DNA from: Multifurca ochricompacta
Lineage: Eukaryota; Basidiomycota; Agaricomycetes; Russulales; Russulaceae
NCBI GenBank assembly: GCA_022496185.1
Contig: WTXG01000072.1
Span: 1-64,000, forward strand
Direction: 5' to 3'
DNA: 64,000 nt
Position 1 is the first letter of the stretch; every line of letters starts with the position of its first letter. Positions 46,237 through 55,966 of this stretch are shown here, one piece after another. The notes beneath the pieces are model-generated. The model was not told where the DNA came from. It saw nothing but the letters and a program-made list of their open reading frames with translations, and searched no databases. Made by a program: the position numbers and the translations under genes.

Positions 46237-46807
46237 TGTTACGAACCCCGTCTTCGCCCGTATTCTTTTTCTTACCCAACGACAATCCCTCGCTACCGCC
46301 CACACTCCACTACCAGATCACGTCCCCATCGTGGGATCCGTCACATGCTCTTCGTCCCTCCCCGTGACCTCCTTGCTTGTCCATGTTTACTTACCATTAT
46401 CTTTGTTATCGCTTATCTTCTTATCGTACGACCGGACACTTACTTAATACCCTATCAGAAGCCAGGCTTTACGCCCTCCGCTTTCAGATATTTGGGCCCA
46501 CTTGACTCCGTGTTCTTATCTCATAGACGCCCACTAGATTACATATATAAGTCCGCTGTAGCTACCCTGTAGACCTCAGACTCGACTTATTGAATACATC
46601 GGTGTTTGTCTTCAGGACTTCCCCTTGAAACTCTTGACTCGATCGTCTCAGTGCTTTTGGCACTTTCTGCTCAACATCATCATTAGGGAACAGCCCCCTT
46701 TGACTTTGACTCATCCATTCAAACTCCAAGGGACCTTATTGGTTTCTTACCTAAACCTACGAAGCTGTCGCACAAGTCGTGCAGAACGTCTCACACCGGA
46801 CGTAACA
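46237..46807 (+). repeat. Solo LTR-B inside E2 gag
   Basis: 571 bp, TGTTACGAACCCCGTC ... CACCGGACGTAACA, TSD ccttg (46232-46236, 46808-46812). It is slightly shorter than other family B LTRs and more diverged, with many CpG still intact. Confidence 0.95.
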
Positions 46808-47796
46808 CCTTGAGAGAAGAGGTCAAGCATGGCCTCTTCGTCCGTGTCATAACCAGCCCTGTTGGCCAAGCTTCTGAACTTCACTACATAGGCGTCAAGC
46901 TCTCCTTTTTCCATCCTCAGAGCCTTCAACTCCCGTGCAGCCTTCTGCTTGGCTTGTCCGTCTGTGAACACATCCTTGAACCTCTGGGCAATGGTTTCCC
47001 AAAGGCCCTCGCTAGTGGTGCGACGACCACTGTCAACTTCTTCATTCAGCCATTCTAGCTGCTCCATGGTCCAGTCGTCTATGGCTTCTCCTCGGATTAA
47101 TGACAAGAAGAGGTTGGCGCGCTGGAAGGGGTTGATAATTTGGGGGATGTCGTGGTTGAAGTTTTTGAAAGTTATAAATTCCAACATAAACTTCTTGCTC
47201 TGTGACCGGTCTCCTGTGAATGTCTGTGGCAAGACACCTGACAAGCGTCCCGATGGCAGAGGGATGTTTGGTGGGGGGACGACCGGTGGCTGGGGAACCA
47301 GGTCTGGTAGTTGTGCAGTGATAGTAGACATTTGGTGAAACGAGGTGACGGTGTCGGTGGATTGTACTGAAATCTGTGGAGTTGTCAAAGCAGGGGCTCT
47401 GGACGTGGCAACTCTGGGTGCAACTGGGGTGGTAGTCGACGCTAATACCAGTGCTTCTTCACTATTCTCTTCTACATACTCTTCTGGTTCAGAGTCCGTA
47501 ACAATGGCCAGGGGATTTTCTCTCCACGGTCCTAATCCGAATTCAGGCGGGGCAGGTCCTGTAGTGACCCAAGAGCTTTGGCTGTCTGAGTATCGGATAT
47601 GATACCAAACTCTTTTTGCTTCGTCGTATTCTACCGGTTGGTATCTTTCGTTGTGATAGACATAGTATCCAAACTTGGACTCAAAATCTATCCAAATGGC
47701 TGATCCTAATACTTGTTGTGAGAGATCAGGCTTGTCTCTTCATTCAATGGGTTCTTCTTTAAACAAGGTCTGACTGCGGCTTGAAGCCACGATGGG

Positions 47797-47807
47797 AGAC
47801 TTGACTT
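47797..47807 (-). other. E2 self-priming PBS with compensatory change
   Basis: Sense AAGTCAAGTCT pairs exactly with AGACTTGACTT in the E2 LTR (48036-48046). Both differ from G2 and E1 at the same base pair (C:G to T:A), so pairing is preserved. Confidence 0.7.
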
Positions 47808-47809
47808 GA

Positions 47810-48410
47810 TGTTACGTCCGGTGCGGGACACGCAGCACGACGTGTGTGACAGCCGGTGTCTGTGGTTCAGATAAGAAACCAATACGGTTCCTTGGAGTGT
47901 TCAAATGATAGAGTCAAAAGTCAGAGGGGCTGTTCCCTGAGACAGTTGTTGAGCAGAGAAGTGCCAGAAGCACTGAGACGGACAAGTTAAGTTCAAAGGG
48001 GGAAGTCCAGAAGACTAAGCACCAATGTATTCAATAAGTCAAGTCTAAGGTCTACAGTGTAGGTTAAGACAGGCTTATATACGTAATGAAACGGGTGTCT
48101 ACTAGATAAGATATGCAAGTCATGTGGGCCCAAATATCTGAAAGCAGAGGGTGTAAAGCCTGGCCTCCACTGATAGGGAATTAAGTAAGTGTCCAGACGT
48201 AAAGATAACAAGATAGCGAGATAACGAGATAAGAGGCAAACAAAGACAAAGGGGAGACAAACATGTACAAGCCAAGGGGTCACGTGGACGGTCGAAGAGC
48301 ATGTGAAGGATCCCACGATGGAGACGTGATCTGGTAATGTAGGGTAGGTGGAAGGGAAGGGTCATCGGAGGGGAGGTAAAAGAAGACAGGTAAAGACAGG
48401 GTTCGTAACA
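47810..48410 (-). repeat. E2 5' LTR
   Basis: 601 bp, TGTTACGTCCGGTGCGG ... CAGGGTTCGTAACA. Next to the TSD gcagg and the resumed E1 RNase H codons (GSHNAXADALS pattern). Confidence 0.93.
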
Positions 48411-49961
48411 GCAGGGAGCCACAATGCATGAGCAGATGCCCTATCATGACAACCAGACTTGGATAGTAAAGAGGAGGACAACAATGACATCACAGTACTC
48501 CCCAAAGAAGTCTTTGCAAAAACGGCAGCTGTCATCAGTCTTCATGATATGGATTTATGGGCTCAGGTCTCGCAAAATATGAATCAACAATTGTGCGAGT
48601 CATGGGCAGATGCTCACAATCTGAAGAAAATCGACGGCCTTTGGTGGAAGGACGGGGACCGTCTCGTTGTCACCGGTGGCAACAACATTAAGAGGGGGGT
48701 GATCCATTTTCACCACGACCTCCCTTCTGCAGGACATCCCGGTATTGCTAACATGTACGCCCTAGCCAAACGAGACTATTGGTGGCTGAACATGAAGCAA
48801 GATGTTGAGAACTATGTGAAAGGATGTGCAGAATGTCAAGCCAACAAAGTAAACATGCACCCAAATTCACCAGCGCTATTCCCAATTGCCCCTACAACCT
48901 CACTACCATTCCAAACCATTGCTATGGACTTTATCGTCAAACTCCCCACCTCCAGAGGCTTTGATTCCATCCTAACAGTCACAGACCACAACTATTCAAA
49001 AGCAGCACTGTTTATACCATGCAACGAGTCCATAACAGCAGAAGGCATGGCCAAACTTTACCTGGATCAGGTATATTGACACTATGGTTTACCTGAAAAA
49101 GTCATTTCAGATCGTGACCCACAATTTACCTCCATGTTCGCCTGGGCATTGTGCAAAACCCTAGATGTGACCCAGAACATTTCAACCACTTACCATCCAC
49201 AGACAGATGGACAATCAGAAAGAACAAACCAGTGGTTGGAGCAGTATTTGCAATTTTGGTGCAACAGATGACAGGATGATTGGGCAGACTGGCTGGCAAC
49301 AGCCAAGTTTGCACACAACTCCTGGCCCAATCACATGACGAAAGTTTCACCATTCTCCCTTATCATGGGATGGACCCCGTGCACTACTTGGACCAATAAA
49401 CCCACAAACATTCCTTCTGCAGCACAACATATCAGCCAATGGGATGAGATTTGGAAATCAGCCAATGAGAACTTGCTAAAGGCACAAAGGACCCTGACAG
49501 AGAAGCCGTCGCGATTCACACCTTATTGAGCCAATGACCTTGTTTGGCTGGACAGGAAGAACATCCATACGTCACACCCCACCACGAAACTAGCGCCTCA
49601 ACGTCATGGACCCTTCAAGATAACGAGGAAGCTGTCAGACATGTCATATGAATTGGAACTCCCTCCGACATGGAAGATTCACCTGGTCTTCCATGCCCGA
49701 CTTCTAATGCCTTATCGCAAAACATCTATACACAGAACAAACTTCCCAAGACCCCCCCCTGACCTAATTGATGGAGAAGCCGAGTGGGAAGTGGAGAGGA
49801 TTCTAGATTCCACACGAAAAGGCCGAGGGTGCAAGTTACATTACCTGATAAAGTGGAAGGGATTCCCAGACTCTGACAATTCATGGGAACCCGTTGGAGA
49901 TATCTTTGCCCCAGCTCTTATCGCAGAATTCCATGACCGACACCCAGAAGCACCCAAATGA
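48411..49961 (+). pseudogene. E1 pol part 2: integrase and chromodomain
   Basis: Resumes RNase H end, TGA at 48447-48449, then integrase. HHCC (HFHHDLPSAGH ... CAECQANK), core (AMDFIVKLPTSRGFD, SDRDPQFTSMF-like, QTDGQSERTNQWLEQYL), LPPTWKIHLVFHARLL, chromodomain at about 49788-49910 (EWEVERILDSTRKGRG ... LIKWKGFPDSDNSWEP). Stops at 49077, 49268 and 49527 are TGA at Arg positions. No frameshift. It ends PK-TGA at 49961. Confidence 0.9.
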
Positions 49962-50044
49962 AGATAAAAGGGAACCATCTCTTCCAACAGTTGATTCCCC
50001 AGTATATGCTCCCCCAAGCCACTACTACCACAGAAATTTCAATC

Positions 50045-51238
50045 ATGTCTTTCATTGCTGCTTCTGCTGCCATCGATGCCTTTGCCTCCCCAATGACCGT
50101 TGTCGAGAACTTCCCTTCCCCTCACCCTTCCACTCGCCCCTCTACCCCTATCGACTACGAAGCTGCCGAAGCCCATGTTAAGAACCAAGCCCCCAACCCC
50201 AATGATGACTTCACCCACTCCGAAGAGCCACACCCCAATGACATCATGAACAGAGAGATTGACAATGAAGCCCCCGAATTTCCCTTTATCCCCAACAACC
50301 CCAACTCCTCCATGTATTTCCCCCTCAAGATCCCTATGGCCAATGGCACCAAGGCCATCGCAAAATACATCTACTACACAAACAGAGGAATGGATGTTGC
50401 AGGGTGTATGAAGAAGGATGGACCTGTATATGGGGCACCTGTCTACCTCGAAGAAAGGTATATGGGTCAGCTTCATCACACTTTGACTGACGAGCAGCTG
50501 GGACATCTCTCGGCGGAGGACTGTCGGGCTTTCGCGATTGATGAGGTCATGAATGATATGAGGCTCCCACGCCTCAAAGCGGAAGTCATGAGGTTGCAGA
50601 AGAATGTCACACTATGGAGGATGCTGAACCAGCAGTACAAGGAGCATGCAAAAATGATGGCAAGGTTGACAAATGGTATGTTCCAATTGGAGCAGGAGAT
50701 TGTGGACATTCGGAAGAGATTAGAGGCAGGGGATGCATATCAGACCATAGCAGAAAGGTACGCTGACACCTATGCACGACCTTTACCCCCTCAATCTCTG
50801 GGAGCGGCGCTGACATTACTACCATCTCACCTCAAAATGCCGCATCTCCATGAAAACCCACATGGGGAGACTTGCTGGCGATGCAACAGCAAGTACCACA
50901 TCAGCTGGAACTGCCCACTCAACCGCAAGTGGTGCCAACATTGCCAAAGTAACCTTCATTGGAGCCGACACTGCATTTTCCGCCGCGTAGGGGTAGCACC
51001 AACAATCAACAACCCCTCTGGATGGTGCGGCAAATGCCTGCACCATAATGCTGGGCATCAAGAAATCGATTGCCCTGTCTACGACTTGTGCCATGCCTGT
51101 GGACAATGCGGCCCCTACAGCTTCCTTCGCACCCATGCCTGTCCACAAGAACTGGAGACGTACTCGATGGATGATCGTAATGTAGCTGATGACTACTTGG
51201 ACTTGGTGCAGGATGATGACGGTATGAATCATTTCTAG
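50045..51238 (+). CDS. E1 ORF3: coiled-coil triple zinc-knuckle protein, intact
   Basis: 397 codons, the only undamaged long gene in the gypsy elements. Start chosen at MSFIAAS because this Met and its context are conserved in all four copies; the frame is also open from 49958. Residues 1-85 are acidic and Pro-rich; about 85-105 hold the FPFIPNNPNSSMYFPL block; about 173-240 look coiled-coil. Knuckles: C277-C280-H285-C290, C297-C300-H305-C310, C328-C331-H338-C343, and a Cys-rich tail (C349, C352, C355, H364, C366). No signal peptide or membrane segment, so not an envelope protein. It sits between pol and the 3' LTR, the env position. Role unknown; RNA or DNA binding is inferred. Confidence 0.75.
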   Translation: MSFIAASAAIDAFASPMTVVENFPSPHPSTRPSTPIDYEAAEAHVKNQAPNPNDDFTHSEEPHPNDIMNREIDNEAPEFPFIPNNPNSSMYFPLKIPMANGTKAIAKYIYYTNRGMDVAGCMKKDGPVYGAPVYLEERYMGQLHHTLTDEQLGHLSAEDCRAFAIDEVMNDMRLPRLKAEVMRLQKNVTLWRMLNQQYKEHAKMMARLTNGMFQLEQEIVDIRKRLEAGDAYQTIAERYADTYARPLPPQSLGAALTLLPSHLKMPHLHENPHGETCWRCNSKYHISWNCPLNRKWCQHCQSNLHWSRHCIFRRVGVAPTINNPSGWCGKCLHHNAGHQEIDCPVYDLCHACGQCGPYSFLRTHACPQELETYSMDDRNVADDYLDLVQDDDGMNHF

Positions 51239-51269
51239 CCGGGTCTGCTAGAACCAGAAGAGGGGGTGA
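51239..51269 (+). other. E1 polypurine tract
   Basis: AGAACCAGAAGAGGGGGTGA ends right at the 3' LTR; the same tract borders the G2 3' LTR. Confidence 0.6.
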
Positions 51270-51868
51270 TGTTACAAACCCCATCTTTACCCGTCTTCTT
51301 TTACCTCCCCTCCAATGACCCTTCCCTACTGTCCACCCTGCATTACCAGATCACATCTCCATCGTGGGACCCTTCACATGCTCTCTGACCATCCACGTGA
51401 CCCCTGGACTTGTACATGTTTACCCTCTGTTTGTCTTTGTTTATTTCTTCGTTTTCTTATCTTGTTATCTTGTTATCTTTATGCCCGGACACTTACTTAA
51501 TTCCCTATCAGTGGAAGCCAGGCTTTACGCCCTCTGCTTTCAGATCTTTGGGCCCACATGACTTGCATATCTTATCTAGTAGACGCCTGTTTTGTTACAT
51601 ATATAAGCCTGCCTTAGCCTACACTGTAGACCTTAGACTCAACTTATTGAATACATCGGTGCATAGTCTTCTGGACTTTCCCCTTTGAACTCAACCTGTC
51701 AGCCTCAGTGCTTCTGGCACTTTTCCACTCAACATTGTCTTAGGGAACAGCCCCTTTGACTTTGACTCTATCACCGATTACTCCAAGAGACCGTATTGGT
51801 TTCTTACCTAAGTCACAAGTACTCACTGTCGCACAAGTCATGCTGAATGTCCCACACCGGACATAACA
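51270..51868 (+). repeat. E1 3' LTR
   Basis: TGTTACAAACCCCATC ... CACCGGACATAACA. Compared with 35068-35666, one site reads AATGT here and AACAT there, as expected if an ancestral AACGT lost its CpG on opposite strands. Confidence 0.93.
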
Positions 51869-52159
51869 CATAGCATGCAGTCAATTGATACCAGAGATGG
51901 CAGCCTGAGTCTGATCACTACCGTATCAACACAATATTCAGAGCATGTGGGTCATGCAATTTTCCTTTATCATAAAGACTCAGTAGCATAGTTAGAAACC
52001 TCAGTCTTTCTATCCCAAAGACTGAGGTCAGTACTCTCTGTGTTACAGCTACATTATCCTTTTACTGATTCATTTATGTAGCTACACATTTATAGGTATT
52101 AACAAATCATATAGTCTTTCTATCCCAAAGACTGAGCTACACATTTATAGCTTGCTACA

Positions 52160-53480
52160 GCTTTGGCGAGCAGATAATTCACAAATTCTCCTCCCCCTTC
52201 CTGGGCTAGTTGAGATACAAGATCTACTAGATCCTCAACTTCATCATCACTCCCCCTTATGGGTGTAAGCAGATCATCACTAGTGTGGGCTGGAGTGTCG
52301 AGACTAGGACCAGGAACCTGTCTCAAATGTGCAGATGGAATTGGGGAGCTACCCTGGGGTTCCACTGCTCGTCTCCATTGCTGCATCCACTGAATGTCTG
52401 TAATCTGATCAACAGGGTGCCTGTTATCCCCATAGACATTCCCAGGGTGAAGTGTAACTTTCCTTTCCTGTGTAGAGCACTACAAAGGCACTGGTTGTTG
52501 TTCTGGCACAGGAGAAGGCAAGGGTACCTCTGGCTGTGAAGTGCTAGGTTCTTTGTCAAGAACCTGAGGCCCTTCTATTTGTGTGGAAGGTGGAAGGCAA
52601 GATGGTAGGAAATCATCATTGTCCACTAAAGGAATGGGCTGTGTTTCTGGCCCTTCATTAATTAGAGGCTCATTCAATTTAGTAACTCCATGCCATCTGG
52701 TGGAATCACACTTAGGGAAGAGATTCTCATCAAATAGGGCTGTGGCTTGCATGTACAATGTATTATTGCCAAGCTGCATGAACAGATGGCCTTTAATGCC
52801 ATCTGCATGCCCAATATACACCATAAGTTCTGACTTAGGTGATAGTTTATTGTCGTGACATTCTTCTGGAATGTAGACATAACCACCACATCCAAAGACA
52901 TGCAAATGAGAGATCTCTGGTGCTTCTCCATACAATATCTCATAAGGTGTCTGCCATTTCAGGTGACATACAGGAGTCCTATTGTAGAGATGTACTGCAT
53001 GTAGTACAGCAAATTCTTACCAAGAGTCTGGAAGACATGACTCAATGTGCATTGATTGCACTTTATCCATACAAGTGTGCATGAAGCACTCTGCGCAGCC
53101 ATTTTGTTGGGGAGTATAAGGCGCACTCTGTAGAATGTTTATCCCTTCATCTTTCAATACATTCATAAATACATCAGATTTGTATTCTCCACCAGCATCA
53201 GACATCCACTCTTTAATGGTGGTGTTATGTTGATTTTTGATCATGGCAAGGAATTGTCGCAAAGCATTTATTGCAGCAGACTTAGTGCACAAACATACAA
53301 TCCATGCAAATGACATATAATCATCAATAAAGCTGATAAAGTATTTGTATTTGTGATAAGATTCTACCAGGAAAGTCTTAAGATCTGAATGAATGTGCTC
53401 AAATGGCTTTGAGGCACATGTTTCAGATGGTAGATAAGATCGTGAAGGCATCTTGCCTTGCATGCATCCTGGGCATAGGG
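52160..53480 (-). pseudogene. D integrase and linker
   Basis: Integrase core: HIHSDLKTFLVESYHKYKYF, ISFIDDYMSFAW, SDAGGEYKSDVF, YTPQQNGCAECFMHT; then the FHVFGCGGYVYIPEE-type block and GHADGIKGHLF. A Pro/Glu-rich linker (PSPVPEQQPVPL) and stops lead to RT across the copia C insertion. A TGA near 53017 breaks the frame. A4 is inserted at 53486, next to the zinc-finger end of this domain. Confidence 0.85.
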
Positions 53481-53485
53481 GAGCT

Positions 53486-53995
53486 TGTTGACACAGGACG
53501 TGTCTGGAGATGCTTCAGGCATCTAAGGTTCGCTTCAGCTGTAGATTAGATTAGATTATGTTTCGGAGTTTCGGACTTTTTATGTTATCTTTATTACATT
53601 TCTTTCGTCTTACTCAGCTGATTAGTGATGGACTTAGTAATGCGCAGTAAGCATGTGATACCTCACTGGCCAATGGCCTTTATCCCTCTTGTTTATTGTT
53701 TGGACTTTGTCCAGCACCTGTGGACTTATTCCCAGTGTGCACAGACCATCCCTTGGGGTATATAAGGGTGTCTGTTTCGTCTCTTTCACTTCAGAGTTCT
53801 TCTAACCTCTGAAGTGTAAGTTCCTTTTACTATACTTTCTTTTTACCTTTGACTAACCATCTTCTGTAGACTACTTGTCTTTAGGTCAGTAGTATAGTTG
53901 TATTAGAGTTCTTCTAACCTCTGAAGTACTACTTGTCTTTAGCCTAAACTGCTACTAACCACAGTCAGTACAACCAGCAGCATAGTTGTTCAATA
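53486..53995 (+). repeat. A4 5' LTR (sense)
   Basis: TGTTGACACAGGACG ... GTTGTTCAATA. TATA box TATATAAG at 53759-53766; hairpin ACTTCAGAG/CTCTGAAGT at 53788-53815, about where the RNA should begin. Confidence 0.93.
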
Positions 53996-54934
53996 GGTTA
54001 TGGGCCCTGGATGCTCATACTGACTGTATTCCCTTTGTTCATTACCAGCCCAACTCGCTCTTTGCACAAAGCTCCCAAAAAGCTTCAAAGTCTTTCCCAC
54101 CAGCCTTTTTTGTGAGCATTCATATTTACTGTCTGTGCACCTTAACACCCCACAGGATGACGCAGTTTACTGCTCATCCTGAACTGTATGGCTAGCCCTT
54201 CGGGGTTCTTGCAAAAGGTGACGAGGGACCCTAAGCAGGTGAAACACCTTGAGCTCCTTGAGTGCACACTAGGTATTAGTAATCTTCATAGTTGTAGCTG
54301 GGTTTTTGTCCCATAGATAGCTTTAGTAGGCCACTTGCCCAGAAGGCTTGAGGCTTTAGGTCCAGTCAATGCTTGGCTCTATCTGTAAGCCGGGTTTAGC
54401 GACCCACATGTGGAGTTTAGGGTCTAGAACAAGGCGTGGGTAGTCACTCCCATGATGCTTGGGCTCGATACAAGTAGGCTGCACTACTATAGTATATACA
54501 CAGTAGCTAGAAGGTTTTGTCTCTGGGCAGGAGTATTCGCTGCCATGTTGTGGGGGTACGCCCCACCAGAGGAAACCTGATAGCCTACTATAGTCATGGC
54601 CCCAATCATCTAGGGCTTAATCATGAACTCCACCACCAGCATTAGAGGAAGGGCTATACACCCTTTGTCTCTAATGGAACTTGCGGTTGGCTCCTTCATG
54701 ACATGACTCCCAGTCCTAATTACACCAGACACTCTGGATAGTCTACCAGAGCTTATGTCTGGTTGTAGGACTGCGCTAGACAGCTTTTACTATACCTAGA
54801 AAGTTGCACAACAAAGGCAGGACCTTTCTAGGTTCTGAAGCATAGCACCACAGTATGGGGTGGCACTCTTAAGCGAGACCTGGGCACTGGTTCTAACTGC
54901 TCCTTGGAACCAGGAACATCTATAACATCTAACA
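53996..54934 (+). other. A4 5' leader with half-tRNA PBS
   Basis: PBS GGTTATGGGCCCT at 53996-54008, complementary to the anticodon region of initiator tRNA-Met. The leader is homologous to A1-A3, with hairpin GTGGGG/CCCCAC near 54549-54565 (loop GTACG). No credible ORF. Confidence 0.65.
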
Positions 54935-55966
54935 ATGCCATCTTCAATTGTCTTCCCTCCCTCCTCAAAGTTGGAGCGCCTTGATGGCTCCAACTGGCAG
55001 GTTTGGTCTGCCAATTTCAATGCCCTCCTGAGGATGAATGGACTAAGGAGGGATGTCACTCATGCCTTCCCCAATATGCCCCTCCTTCCTGAAGAAAAGG
55101 AGGCCAAGGAGAAAATGCAAATGGAGGTGATTGACCCCATCCTCAGGGAATGGATGGGAGAAGAGGAAATGCTGATAGGGCTTTTGTTCCTCAACGTAAC
55201 CCAGGAGGTGTACAGTCAAGTCACCTCCGATGCCAATTATCCTTCTCTTTTTGAGAAGTATAATAAGTTGGAGCGGCTTTATGGCTCTGTAGGTAGCATG
55301 GCCACGTATAATTTGTGGCTTGCCCTGGTGTCCTTCCATTTGGATGAAGGACAATCATTTAGAACCCAATTACAAAAGGTTCTAGATGCCAGGAGTACCC
55401 TGAGGGAGAACGGGATGGAGGTCAATGACCTCCAGATGAGCTTCATTCTATTGAAGGCTCTCCCTGACTCCTACAGTGCCATCGCCGGCTCTATACTGGC
55501 CTCTGGTGACCCAGAGCGGCTTTCTCCTCAGGACCTTGTGCAGAGGTTCCTGAATGAGGAGAGTCGTCTGGCTGGTCCTTCGGGAAGTGGTAGTGCAGTC
55601 CTGTCTAAGGCTGCACCTGTCAAATCAAACAAACCAAAAAATTTATCACCACTTCCCGCTGCTGCCCCTGGTTCACAAGGGGTGGTCTGCTTCTATTGCC
55701 AAAAGCCTGGACACAAGTCCAATGCTTGTGCAAAAAGGAAGAAGGACCAGGAGAATGCCAAGAAAGGCAGGGCAGGGAACAAGAAGAGGGCTGAGGCCCA
55801 ACATGGACAAAATAGTCACACAGTAGCTACCGTAGTTAACAGTAGTGGCAAAATAGAAGAGGTGCATGAGGCACCTCGCATTCACCTTTATATGCATAAG
55901 CACCATAATCTGGACATCAACTCAGATTATTGGATGCTTGATAAGTGGAGCAACGGCTCATTTTAG
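54935..55966 (+). pseudogene. A4 gag and start of protease
   Basis: ATG 54935 (MPSSIVFPPSSKLERLDGSNW). Full gag with LYGSVGSMATYNLW, CCHC knuckle CFYCQKPGHKSNAC at residues 252-265, Lys/Arg-rich tail, then protease WMLD, where one extra A (about 55941) shifts the frame into stop at 55966. It shows that gag and protease were one ORF. Confidence 0.9.

Larger units (their letters stand above)
45712..47790 (-). pseudogene. E2 gag (solo LTR inside)
   Basis: The first codon GTG at 47790 precedes ASSRSQTLFKEE-type residues. Capsid-like block SKKFMLEFITFKNFNHDIPQ, CCHC knuckle CFCCKAQGHMSKEC, end KKDF-TGA at 45712. Solo LTR-B (46237-46807) interrupts it. One TGA (about 46155) lies in a pair of adjacent Arg codons, and one near 47740 is shared with E1. 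Confidence 0.88.
39127..48410 (-). mobile_element. E2: complete Ty3/gypsy chromovirus inside E1
   Basis: Minus-strand element with TSD gcagg (39122-39126, 48411-48415). 5' LTR 47810-48410; 3' LTR 39127-39466 + 40073-40333 (itself split by a solo LTR). It carries three solo LTR-B copies with TSDs: 39467-40067, 41411-42010 and 46237-46807. Coding parts otherwise lack frameshifts; the lesions found are TGA stops at Arg CGA codons. Confidence 0.95.
35068..51868 (+). mobile_element. E1: complete Ty3/gypsy chromovirus hosting E2
   Basis: 599-bp LTRs at 35068-35666 and 51270-51868 differ at about 19 sites by eye, all transitions and mostly at CpG. Order: LTR, self-priming PBS, gag, -1 shift, protease-RT-RNase H, [E2 39127-48410], integrase-chromodomain, ORF3 (intact), purine tract, LTR. 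Inserted in the 3' LTR of copia C. Confidence 0.95.
29967..52159 (+). mobile_element. C: complete Ty1/copia element with nested gypsy
   Basis: LTR-C 29967-30272 and 35049-35067 + 51869-52159, TSD gcttt (29962-29966, 52160-52164). Plus-strand gag, protease, integrase, RT and RNase H. Solo LTR-A (34082-34573) sits in RNase H and gypsy E1 (35068-51868) in the 3' LTR. It is a different copia family from A and D. Confidence 0.93.

Noticed and set aside
49958..49961. ATGA overlap of the E1 pol stop with an upstream ORF3 start, suggesting stop-restart coupling
   Set aside because: Only E1 has it; G1 reads AAGTGAAG, E2 AAGTAAAAG, and G2 differs again. The conserved start is 87 nt downstream.
35686..49961. 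TGA reassigned to arginine in this organism
   Set aside because: The TGA sites differ between copies, CGA is still common, and other CpG decay products (CAA, TGG) occur at the same codons. Mutation explains it better.
50045..51238. ORF3 as an envelope gene
   Set aside because: No signal peptide, no membrane segment, no glycoprotein pattern; zinc knuckles instead.
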